The position numbers and the translations under genes were made by a program. The notes under the pieces were generated by a model. It ran no database searches, was not told the origin of the DNA, and saw only the letters and a program-made list of their open reading frames with translations. From the NCBI GenBank assembly GCA_016858145.1, contig JAEHOE010000027.1:868001-932000 (forward strand): a DNA stretch of 64,000 nucleotides, given 5' to 3'. How positions within the stretch are numbered: position 1 is the stretch's first letter; each line of letters starts with the position of its first letter. Below, one piece after another: positions 33,313-44,500 of the stretch. The stretch comes from Edaphochlamys debaryana (lineage: Eukaryota; Chlorophyta; Chlorophyceae; Chlamydomonadales).

Positions 33313-36300
33313 TCACAAGGCCGCGCCGCCCGCCGCTGCTGCCTCCGCCGCCGCCCTCTGCCGCATGCCCTGCACCCGGGCCAGCACCTTTTCAAAGGTA
33401 GGCCTGCGGTTGGCGGTTGGCGGTCGACCGTTAGCGGTTAATCCCGTTCCCGGGAACCCCGCAACCCGCAGCTGGCGGTGGCGCGCGCGGCCTGCAGCAC
33501 CCGTGCTTTGCGTGCCGTGCCGTGACCTGCTGATCTGCACGTGACAAGGGTCCACCCACCTGCGCCGGGGGTCGGCGTGCCAGCAGCTCTCCGCCAGACG
33601 CCGGAAGTCTGGCGGCGTGTCTGGCGGCAGCTCGGGTCGCAGACCCTGGACCGCCACCTGCGTTGTGGGTGGGGTGGAAGCAAGGGGGCGGTGGGGCCGG
33701 TCAGCGGCTGGAATGGTGAGAGAGGGGAGGCGGGGTTTGAAGAGAGGCCGGCCGTTTGGTTAAATGCCGGCTTCGTCGCTTCGTGGAAGGCTAGGCCCAT
33801 GGTTGTTCTCTTGGGGCCTCGTGGTGGCCTGTACCGCCCCGTAGTGCGGCGTGCCACCAGACGTACGGCATCCTCCGCAATGCCCCTGTACGGCGCCCCG
33901 CCATACGTACGGCATCCTCCGCAACGCACCAGTTGGGGCAGGAGCGCCCGCGTGACTCCCCGGAAGGGCCGCTCTCCCGTCAAAAGTTCGTACAGCAGGA
34001 TGCCTACGGCACGCGGTGGGACGGAAAGTGAGAGTGCTGCCGTGCCGTGCTGGCCGAGCACATGACGTACGACCGCTGGGCTGCCGTACGCAAGCACTCA
34101 CCGTACGCGTACGTGTCCACGTGCTTGGAGATGTGGCCGTACAGCAGCAGCTCGGGGGCGGTGTGGGTCACCGTGCCCTACAGAGGGGTGCGCCCAAGCA
34201 CATCATCCATGAGCACTTGAAAGATCCACTACTGCTTCCGATTTCCGGCAACAGCTAGCACCGACGTTCCCCCGATCCAGTTGATATATAATTGGGCAGC
34301 CCTCGCCCTCCCCCAGCCTGCCTGCGCACTGGAGGCTGACAGGTGTGTGCCGTGGTGTCGCTCGTCCAGGTGTGTGGCCAGACCGAAGTCCGCGATCTGC
34401 AGTACGTACGGCGGATCACATGCCGCACAAAAGGAAGGGAGGGTCGTGGGAGGGTGCAACAATGAGCCAGCAGAGCGTTGTCCAGTCTGGGCAGACAGCG
34501 AGGCAGCGCCCGAGGCCCCGCGCCTCTCACCCACCTTCGCCATAAACCCGGCAGGCAGCTCCAGCGGCGGAGGCCCCCCGCCCCCGCCTGCGCCACTGCA
34601 GCGGCCGCCGCCAGATGCCGTACCGCCGCCAGATGCCATGCCGCGGCCACCCTGCACGCCGCCTCCTCCTCCTCCCGCGAGGCCCGTCGGCGCCCGCTCC
34701 GCATTCGGCGCTGCCACGGCCCCAACCGCCTCGGTCTCCGCCATCCAGCCGATATCTCCCGCCGCCAAACCAAAACCATCATCCCCGCTATGGAAGTCAA
34801 GCGTGTCCAGATACACGCCGCTGGCGACAGAAAACGCCGAAGCGAACGGCGCATGCGCAACAGAGGTCCGCGCCGCCGCCAGGGCCGGGCTGGCGGCGGG
34901 AGTGGAGATGGCGGCGGTGGCGGCGACGCTGGCTGGCGGCGGCGGCAGGGCGGCGGCGCTGCTGGCCCCCGACGGCGAGGGCGCGCTGGAGAGGCCGCTG
35001 ATGCGGGTGGACACGGGCGCTGCGTCGAGGGAGTTGTCCCGCTTGGGTGGCGAGGGTGGGGAGGGAGGGGATGGAGGAGCTGGAGGAGGGAGGGTTGAAA
35101 GTGGCGGCGGGTCGTCTTCCTCTGGAGTTGAAGCGCGCATGGCAGTGGTCGTAGGGGCGGCGGCCGCGGCGATGTCGTCTGGGGTGTCTGCACGTACACT
35201 GGCTGGCGGTCCGGGCAGCTGCGGGAAGCTGCTGGCGCTGCTGGATTCAGCTCTGGAACCGAGCCCCGCGAATCTGGATCCAGATCCGCTTGCAGCCGAT
35301 GGCGCCGCCGCCACATCCAAGGAACTGGCCCGCTTGGCAGCAGGGGATAGCCGCGGCAGGAGAGCCTCCTCTCTGGACTCTAGAGGGGGGCTGGGTGTGG
35401 CGGTGGCGGCCCGCTGCAGTTGTGTGGCCGCCGCCGCAGCGGCGGCGGCACCCTGGCAGGGCCCCGCCCGCGGTCCCCCCGGAGGCGCCCCTCCGCCAGA
35501 GTCACGCGCTTCCGCCGCGGCGCCTCCAGCAGTCTCTGCAGCGAGCCCTGCCCCCTCGAGCGCCGCGGCTGGGATGCGTGCATTCCGCATCGCTGGGGCT
35601 GGGGCTGGGGCGGGAGGGAGGCGGGGTGGCGGCCGCGCGCTGGCGGCGGTCGAGGAGGGGGTGTGCGAGAGGGCGGTGCTGCTTGCCCGACTGGCGGCGG
35701 GGCCGGAGCTCAGCAGCACGTTGCCTGCCTGCGCGTCAAGAGGGAAGCGGTGTGGGGCGCATCAGCATTGAGGTGGCATTAGCATTGAGGCCACAAAAGG
35801 TGCTGGTTGAGCCGTCAGGCCGAGGCGCAAGGACCAGGGAACGCGAGGCGGTGCGGTCCACGGCACTCTTCCGGGTTTGCTATGACAGGTAACGAAAGGA
35901 GTAAGGTGATGAGGTCGGCAGGCCATTGGGCCCGCAACACACCTTGACGTCGCCGTGTACGATGTCGTACGAGTGCAGGTGCATCAGCCCCGAGGCCACG
36001 TCGTACGCCACCTGCAGGACGAGCCCGTACCGCCATCGGGGACGCCCACTCGCGCCGCCTCCGCCGCCGCCGTCGCCGCCACTGGCGCCGTCCCTCCCGC
36101 TTCCGCCACGGCCTCCACCTCTTGGTCTGGCATCATAGGAGCGATCAGTGCTGCCATCGCTGACGTCAGCTGCTGAGCGACTGCCGTACGGCCGCTCCGG
36201 CGGGGGTCCGGGAGGGAGGTGGAAGGCGCCACGGTCGAGCGCCTGCCGTAGCGTTCCCAGGTCGCAGTACCTGCGTACGGCAGTACGACAGCAAGTCAGC

Positions 36301-39300
36301 AAGGCAGTACGGCCTTGTCAGGTTGCTAGGAAGCGGCTCCTTGTGTCCCATGAGCGCCGACGTCGGACGACACCAAAGCCTTCCCTGACTCGTCCAGTGC
36401 CCCCTTCCTTGCTTGCCCTCACCACCCGCCCCCCTCTCACTCGAGCACCAGCTGCAGCTCGCAGCCCAAAGGCGGGCCGGCGGGAATGCCCCACGAAGGG
36501 TTTGGCCTGAGGGGGAGGGTTGGTAGCCTTGGTCAGGGCGGACGCTGGAGGGCGTCGAGGTCAAGGTTGGCAGTTCACCCTGCGGCCGTGCCCCTCGATC
36601 GGGTGGGACGTTTGCACGCAGTACTGTATGCGAGTAGACCCTGCCGCAGGTGCCATGCGCCTCGTGCCCCTTGCTCACCCTTCAAGGCTAGGCGCTCGGG
36701 GCAGTGCGGCCCCTCCTCCTCCGCCTCCTCCTCCTCCCACGTCTCTGCTGCCGCTCCCGCTGATGGAGACGCCGCCGATCGCACTGAAGCTGTAGCTGTA
36801 CGTCTACAAGCGCAAGGCAGGTGCGAAGGAGATAACTTCAGGACTTGAGGCAGGCAGTCAATCCAGCAAGCCCTGCTGACCATCTTTCGTTGCGCGGCGC
36901 AAGCGGCACGAGCGCACGTCCCCGTCGCAGAGGCCCCAAGTAAGGGCGCGACCTGAACTGTACGGCACCCTGCGCGCTGCCGTACCTGTACGACGCACGG
37001 GTGTCGCGCCATGTCGGACACGGCTGCTTCCATGGCGGCCATGCGGCGCAGGCGCTCGCCGCCCTCGCAGCCGCCCATCAGCGCGGGGGGCAGCACCAGC
37101 ACCTTGACCGCCACCACGGTGCCCTGCCACAGGCCTGTGAGGTGAGAACAATTACTCCATTAGGCGATAAGATTATAGATAAGTAGGTGAGGATAATCAG
37201 ATGGGGGAAATAGGGTGAGAAAATATAGGGACATAAGACGCCAGCGGAGGCACAAGCGTCAGGGAGGCACGACGGACAAGCGAGCCAGCCGCGCCCCAGC
37301 CCCGCCCCCGCCACGGGCCCCGCCCCTGCAGAACCCGCGCACCTCTGTACACGCGCCCGAAGGTGCCCGACCCAATCAGCTCCAGCAGCTGCACCGGGGG
37401 CGCAGGGCGGGAGGCGGCGAGGCGCCATCGGACCGCCTCGGCCCGGGCGGGGTCTGCGGGGGGTGGGGTGGGCAGCGTGGTGCATCAGGTGGGCGGTGCG
37501 TGTGGCTACCGGTGACCGAGTCTAGGGGCCCCTGGGGGGTCTTGCTGTCCTGGCACCAGCCCCGCGAGGTCCACCGGCCTGCCCAGCCTAACGGCCCTCC
37601 GCCCCCCAGCACGCGTCGGCAAAACACACACGCTTCTCCCGCACCCTCCCCCGCCCCGCCAGCCCCACCCTTGAGCAGCTCCTGGCACGCCTGCGCCAGC
37701 GCGTGGGCGCCCCGCCGCCCCCGGCTGGTGCTGGGCTGGCCGCTGGGGTTGCTACTGCCGGGGTTGCCGCTGAGGTTCCGGCTGAGGAACACGTTGCCAA
37801 GCCCCGGCGTGGCCCCTGGGTCCTCTTGGAGACGGCTGCTACTGCTAGGGTCGCCCGAAGAATCTCCTCCAGCCGTCGCCACGATTGCCGCCGGCGCTGA
37901 TGGGGGCCGCGGGGGGAGGTCCGCCAGAAGGCGTCTGGACCCAGCCGCCCCCGCAGCCTCAGGCTCAGCTGACGAGTGCGCCCCACGGGCCCGTCGCGGT
38001 GAGGGTGGGTCCCCGCCGCTCGTGGGGCCACCGCCTCCGTCGCCGTCCGACGCCAGCGGGTGCTTGCGACGGCGCTCGCAGGTGCAGTCCTCGGCTCCGC
38101 CGCCGACGCCGCTGCTGCCGCTGCCGCCACTGCCGGCCACGCGGAGCCAGTGCGGTCGCCGCCGCCGAAGGAGGAACGCTGCCGCCAGAAGCGCCGCCGC
38201 CAGCACGGCTGCACGGGGGGCAACGCGTTAGTAGACACTAAGCGGCACCGCATTGCAGTCGAAGCGAGCAGTGCCTGGCCTGAGAGACACTGCGGGGTGG
38301 CAGGTTTCAGATACGGAGCGGCATGGTAGTGCAAGCACAGCGAGCAGTGATTGGAGGAGGCACAGAAGCAGGCCGCCGTTGTGGGACCACGGGGCACGTT
38401 GCGAATGGGAGTGGCCGTCGCGCCCATGTTGTTATCAAGCCCTTCAGGTAGCGAAGTCAGCCCCCCTCACCTCCGCCGCCAACCGACACTCCAACCACCA
38501 GCCCCAATCGCCCGCTGCCGTGACGCGGCGGGTCTCCCGCCGCAGCTCCCCCAGCCGCCGTGCCGCTGGCGTTCCCCAGCGCGCCGTACGCGTTGCCGTA
38601 CGATGGGTCATGCGCCGACACCATGTCGTACATGCAGCGCTCGGCGCCCATGGTGGCCATGCAATCTCGGGAGATCTGCATGTCGCACACCACTGAAGCG
38701 TTGATGAAACTGAGGGGCAAAGGAAGGTTGACGTAAGCTCACGTCGAGGCGTGATGAGTTTGGGCATCACCAAATTCCACCAAGCACCTGCGCCCTCGTA
38801 GCACGCGTGCACCCCGGTGATCCCACGAACCACTCACGTGACACTGTACCCGCCATTGTTGGCCAAACTCATCAGCTGAGTCATTAGCCGCACATCCCGC
38901 ATCTCCACGAAGTAGCTGGCGCACGTGCGGCCTGACTCATCCGCCGCCTTGACGAGCCCCGAGGCCTCCGTCAGCGCCGACGAGACCGGGGCCGAGGCCG
39001 GCGCTGGGGCCGGGGTCGGTGCCAGGGAGCCCGGCATCTGAGGTGCTGCCGGCGCTGGGGCCCCCAGCGGCGGGGCCGGAGGCCGTAGCGCCTGACGGGA
39101 CGTCCGCGGCGGCAGGGGCGGCAGCGGCGCGGCGGCGGCGGTGGAGCCAGCAGCGTCCGTGGCGGCGGCGGGTTGAGGCGCCGCCGGCTCCGGCGGCGGA
39201 GAGGTCCGCCAGCACAGCTTGCTGTCCGTCACCAGCTGCACCTGCTGCACGCGAGGCCGCGGCGGCGCACGGCCCTGCCCCTGCCCCTCCGCCGCCGCCA

Positions 39301-40682
39301 CCTCCGCCGCCGCCGCCTCCGCCGCCGCCCCCACTGGCGTCTCACTCGCTGGCTTTCCCTGCCGCGGCGGCTGACCACGACCCGATGGCGCCGCTGCAGG
39401 CCCCGCCGCACCGCCGCTACTGGGGGCACCAGCACCGCCGCCGCCCCCCCGCTCCGCCGAGCCCGCCAGCGCCGCCGCCGTCACGTCCTCGTGCTCGGCC
39501 GCCGGCGGCAGCGTGATCACGTTGTAGACGCCCATGTCCTCGGGCAGGCACACCAGGCGGTGCTGCAGCGTGCCCTCGAAGCGGACGGCGGCGCCTGGGG
39601 GTGGGTGGGAGGAGAAGGGGTTGTGGGGAGGGGGCGGGGAAGGGCGGTGGAGCGAGATGGGTCAAGTCCTCAGATCTTGAGCCCGGCGCCTGCATTCTGC
39701 ACGGCTCGCCAAGTCTCAATAGCTCCCCACGCACCCGGGCTGGCCGCCATGAAGTCCATGCGCGGCCCGCCCACGCACCCGGCCGGGCTGCCACGCCCTT
39801 CTTTTGCAGCACATAAGCTCCCTAAAAACTCTCCGACCCTCCGACGCCCCCCGCACCCGGGCTGGCTGCCATGAAGTCCATGTGCGCCGAGATGCGGGAG
39901 GTGGCCCTCCGCACCTCGAGCCGCCGCAGCGTGAGCGTGGCGCCGGGGGCCAGGCGCAGCTTGGAGACCAGGAAGGCAAAGTCCAGGGTCCTTGGGTGTG
40001 TGTGGGGGGGGGGCGTGCGGATGGGGGAAAGGGTTGGGGCGGTGAGGGGCACGAGGAGGGGTTGCATCTCGCCGGGGGGGGGGCACGTGGCCTCTTCCCC
40101 CCCCCCCAGCCCCACACAGCCCCCGCCCCGTAGCAACCCAGACCGGCACCCTTCCCACAGACCCTCGCAAGCCCCCCAAGCCCCTGGGAGTCGACGGCGG
40201 TCCCCCCACCCCCATGCACGCCCTCACGTGAGCTGCAGCGTGCCGTTCCTCGCCGCCACCTCGGCCGCTGCCTCCGTCGCCCCGCCGCCCGCCGCCCCGC
40301 CGCTCCCGTCGCCGCCCTCGACCGTGACATTGCGGCTCAGCTCCACACCGGCAGGTGCATCGTCGGGGCTCAGCTCCAGATCACACGGCAGCCAGATGAG
40401 CGACACGCCCGCGTTCGCCAGCAGCTGGAACAGCTCCTTTCCGGTGCGCGCCACCGCACTGCTGGGCCGAGGCGCGGAGTGCTGCGTGGCGTTCGCAGCG
40501 CTGTTGTTGTTGAAGTTGCCCCCGCGAGCCGCGTCGGGACCAGCGCGAGCCGGCGCGGGCTGTTGTTGTGTCTGCGCGGTGGCTGCTGCAGCGAGCGCCA
40601 GCAGGAGAGCTACGAATGACAGTGTTGTTGCGCAGTGCGTGGACGTTGAGAGGCCGCGCGGGAAGGGGCTGGCCACGCCCAT
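33313..40682 (-). CDS. Receptor-like TKL-type protein kinase (1503 aa, 16 exons)
   Basis: Exons, 5' to 3': 40682-40228, 39990-39857, 39594-38838, 38709-38471, 38208-37669, 37453-37343, 37134-36986, 36803-36679, 36506-36441, 36270-35943, 35728-34535, 34396-34322, 34177-34102, 34003-33930, 33657-33560, 33403-33313; phases match. A signal peptide (FVALLLALAAAATAQ) leads an ectodomain with N-glycosylation sites and the pattern WLPCDLELSP...VELSRNVTV...LDFAFLVSKLRL that I associate with volvocine receptor-like kinases. TM about 517-543, then RRRR. Kinase: GSGTFGRV (736-743), VAVK with Lys756, HGDVKAGN (964-971; HRD Arg replaced by Gly, so non-RD), DFG 1369-1371, APE 1398-1400. All catalytic residues are present. 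Exon 11 inserts 398 mostly low-complexity residues between the catalytic loop and DFG; exons 8 and 10 carry smaller Gly-rich inserts. The intron after exon 12 seems to use a GC donor. Ligand and substrate unknown. Confidence 0.9.
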
Positions 40683-41530
40683 GGGTCACAAGGCCAAGTG
40701 GCTGCGAGGCGACGCGAGCCTTCTGTTTTAGGGCCTCAGAGGCTCAAGCGCCCCGCTGCCGCGAGTGCCCGGCGCAGCGCGGGTCATTTTTGGTGAGCCC
40801 CGTTTTGGAGTGCGCTAGGAGCTGCGCCGCGCGCACGAGTCTTGCGCAATCGTCTGGGGGTTGCCTGACAAGAGTGTTGATTGCATTAGCTGTGGTCGAG
40901 GGCAAGCACAGGCGAAGATCTTGTGCGGACGAGCAGCGGGCCGCGGCACGCACCTCCGCATCGAGTCCTCCCCCGCCTGCTGCTGAGGCGGAGCAGGACC
41001 TACCGCCGCAGCCGACGCCTTCGCCGGCATACCCGCGGACCCCGCCGTCCACCCTTGCTGGTCGCGCGCATCCATGCATTCCAGGCGGGCGCAAATGCGC
41101 CGGGTGCCAAGAACGCAAAACCGCAATGCAGGCCCGGGCCCCCAGACCTGGGGGAGGAGCAGAGGGGCATCGGCAAAGCGTGTCGATACACACACGCGCG
41201 TCTGTGGCGTCGCCTCTGTACTTTCCACATCAGGTTATTGCACAGCGCGCGCTTGCGTTAATCGCGTCTGCAAACGACTGCAACGTCTAGGCAAACCCTC
41301 TATTGCGGACATGCGCTGACCACGAAGGCGCAGTTATACAGTCGTAGCGGCCAATCCTGAACTGTCTAACATAGTAGTAGAGCTTACGCCTGGAGCTCTG
41401 GGGCTAAGGAGCGACGCGGTCGACATGAGGCCGCGTCTCTTGACCCGCTTGACCGGCGGGCAAGCCTGTGAAGCCAGCTGCGGACCTCCACGTAGCTTGA
41501 CCTCAACGCAGTATACCTGAGTCGTCGTGA
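40683..41530. promoter_or_regulatory. Divergent promoter region (kinase / coiled-coil genes)
   Basis: Start codons at 40682 (-) and 41531 (+) diverge, so these 848 bp must contain both promoters. No clear TATA box was seen. Open frames here (for example 40744-41193 minus) have no support. Confidence 0.5.
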
Positions 41531-44500
41531 ATGGCGTATATCAACGGCGATGCCGGAGCGGGTTGGAAGCGGCACTGGGAGGTGAGCCGCGCTGGTACGC
41601 TGTGTTGTATAGCGCTACTTAGCCTCCGCAGTGAACGGAAACATGGCCCGAAATGTGTGCCAAATCCTGCCAAACCCTGCCTTACCCTGCCCCTTCGCCC
41701 CTCGCCCCCAGGTCATCGACCGTGTGGGCCGTCCGGAGTTCACGCCGGACCCACAGCTGCTGTGTAAGTCAAGCACTTACATGCTGCGGTAGTTCGGGAT
41801 AGTGTCTCTGGGCAGCCAAGCGGCAGGGGCAACTGCCTGGGGCAAGTGGCAGGGGCGAGCTTCGGCAAAGCGGCAACTCGGCGTCTGCCCCCCGTTCCCC
41901 TCGTTCCTTCCCCTTCCCTGTTCGTAGCCTGTAAGCTGTAACAATCCCATGCCTCGGCGTTGCTCCCTCTGCAGCTGACGTCATGTTTCGGGCGGGCGTG
42001 GGCGGCAGCGGTGGCAACACGCGGCCTCGCTCTAGCTCGCCGCCCCAGCACAGCGCGGGCAGGGGCGGCGGGCGGCCGACCCGCAACGCCCCCGGCGCCT
42101 CGGCCGCAGCCTTGGCCGCGCCGATCGGAGTCCCGGGATCTGTGGCGCAGGATCCCCGGCAAAGGCAAAGACCTCTCACCGCATCGCCCCAGGGTAAGAA
42201 TCATAACCTGTTGCGAGCGTGGGTGGACCATCGCCTCCGGGGCTCAGCAGTCTGGTCTCCACCCCCACCCTCCACCCCCACCACGCCCCCTTTCCTGCCA
42301 AGAATAAGGTAACCTGTCTTATCTTGACGCCTTGCGCCGCACACGTCTCCGGTGCCCCTCCTTCAGGCGCCCCGGCCCGCACTCGCCTGCGCCAGGGCCT
42401 CACCCGGCAGCCCTTGAACCGCACGCCGCAGCCCCGGCCCTCCAGCCATTCTCAACAACAACAATACGAGCTGCAACAGCTGCGGCTATCCGCAGCCCAG
42501 CAGCCGGAGTTCCTCACCATGAGTGGTTTCCTACCACCCGACGCCCGCTTATCCGCATCCCAGAACCTCGGGCCCTTCGACGAAGACCCCCTAGGCCAGC
42601 CCCTGCCAGCCCCGCAACCCCCGCACCGGCTGTCCGCCGCCAACCTCGCCGCCCACTCGGGCGGCCCCCAGCCGCAACCAGGGGTGGGGTTAGGGCTAGG
42701 GCTGAACCAAGCTTGGATGCAGCCCCAGCCTCAGCCATACAACGCACCGGTACCACGGCTGCAGCTTCAGGACATGCAACCTAAGCTCCCGGACTATGCG
42801 GAGAATGCGGCCTCCGCCGCCGCTGCCGACGCCGAGGCAAAGCTGGCGGCGGCGGCGGCTGGTACCTCCGCCCCCATCTCCCCGGCCCGGGCGGCGGCAG
42901 CCGAGGGCGAAAGCGCAGGAGCGGGTCGGTCCGTACTCGGAATCGCTGCTGCTGCTGCCGCTGCGGTTGCGGGGTCGAAAGGTGGTGGAAACCAGGGCCG
43001 AATCAGCGCGACCGATGACAATGATGACGACGAGGACGATGAGGAGGAGAGCAAGGACGAGCCGCCCGCAGCGGACGGCGTGATCCGCGGGCTGAGCGTG
43101 CTGCCGGTCCGTTCCGTGTCGTTCCACGTGCCCCGGCGCGCGCACAGCCCGTCTGACATGGGAGACGGCCCCTCGGCCTCCTCCCTGGGAGACCCCGCCC
43201 CGGCGGGCGGGAGCACGAGCAGGGGGCCGTCGCCGTCCCTGTGGGGCTCCTCCGCCGGAGACGCTGACGTGGCAATGCCCCTGCGGTCCAGCTTCAGGGG
43301 TATTACGAGCAGCATGAGTCGAATGTCGAGAGGCCCATCGCTTTCGGGCGTGCCCGGGACCCTGATCATACCCAGTGAGAACTCGACGCGAGGCTCGAGC
43401 GGGCATGGCATGCTGACGGCGGATCCCAGCGGCCCGGCACGTGGGCCGAGCATGTACGGCATGTCGGCCCTGCCCACCACGCCGTACACTCCGGCAGCGG
43501 CGGCGCCGCCGGTTTGGGCGGCGTCTGCGGTGCCTCCCCGGGAGCGGTACCGGGGAATCCTGGAGCGAGTGGGGCGGGTGGCGGAGCACCGAAGCAAGGA
43601 GAGGCGGAGGCTGGGCGCAGCGGCGGCCTCGGTGGGGCCGGCGAACGCACGGTGGAACACGCCTCCTGGGGCAACGGTGAGGCCGTATGGCGCCGTCACG
43701 TTTGGCTGTGGAAGGGGGGAGTTCGGGAAGGGAGAGGGCTCAGTTCGACCTCAGACACAGAGCTGACACCAGTACCAGTCGCTGACAAGTCGCTACCGGT
43801 ATCCGTTATCATCTGGAGGATGCTGTTTTCGCCTAACGCCCTACTCCCCGCCGCAGGCTGGCCGAAACAGCCCTGGAGGGGGCGACGACAGCTCAGGCGA
43901 CAGCGATGACGAGGAGCAACGGGGCGGCGGGAAAACGCCGCGCGGGCTGAGCAGCTGGGGGGGGCGCTGGTGGGAGCAGCTGCGGGCCATCACGACAGGT
44001 GGGCGCGTCGGGGAACCAGGGCGTGGGCCGACCCTGCGTGCTGCAGGGTCCGTGCTTTGCGGGCGGCGGCCAGGGCGTGGCTACGGCCACCCCGCTTGCA
44101 CCGCACCGTACCCCGCACTGCTCGGCGCCAGCGCCGCAGCCCGACGATCCCATCCATGCTACATACAACGCTTTCCACAAGCCCTGTCGACCCCCTTCCC
44201 GTCAGCCCTTGTCCCCTCCCCCGCTTCTCTGATCACCCATCAGCCATCACCCTACCATCAACCGTGCTGCAGGCCAGGGCCTGCGACCCCCGCGGCAGAA
44301 GCAGGAGGCGGACGCACAGGCCGAGGGCGAGGCGGAGGAGGCGGGCCCGGAGGAGCACGCGGCGTGGCAGCTGGCGCGGTCTCTGGACGAGCTGACGAGG
44401 TTCAGCTGCCTGGCGGCGGTCATGGGGGCGGGACTGACGGACGGGAGCGTGTTGGCCGAGGTGCGGGGGCAGGGCACGTGCGGGGAGGGAATGAGGCGGT

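Noticed and set aside
34281..35771. 496-codon plus-strand open frame opposite the kinase insert
   Set aside because: It is the exact antisense of exon 11, whose GC-rich third positions keep both strands open; the minus strand has matched splice phases and conserved kinase flanks.
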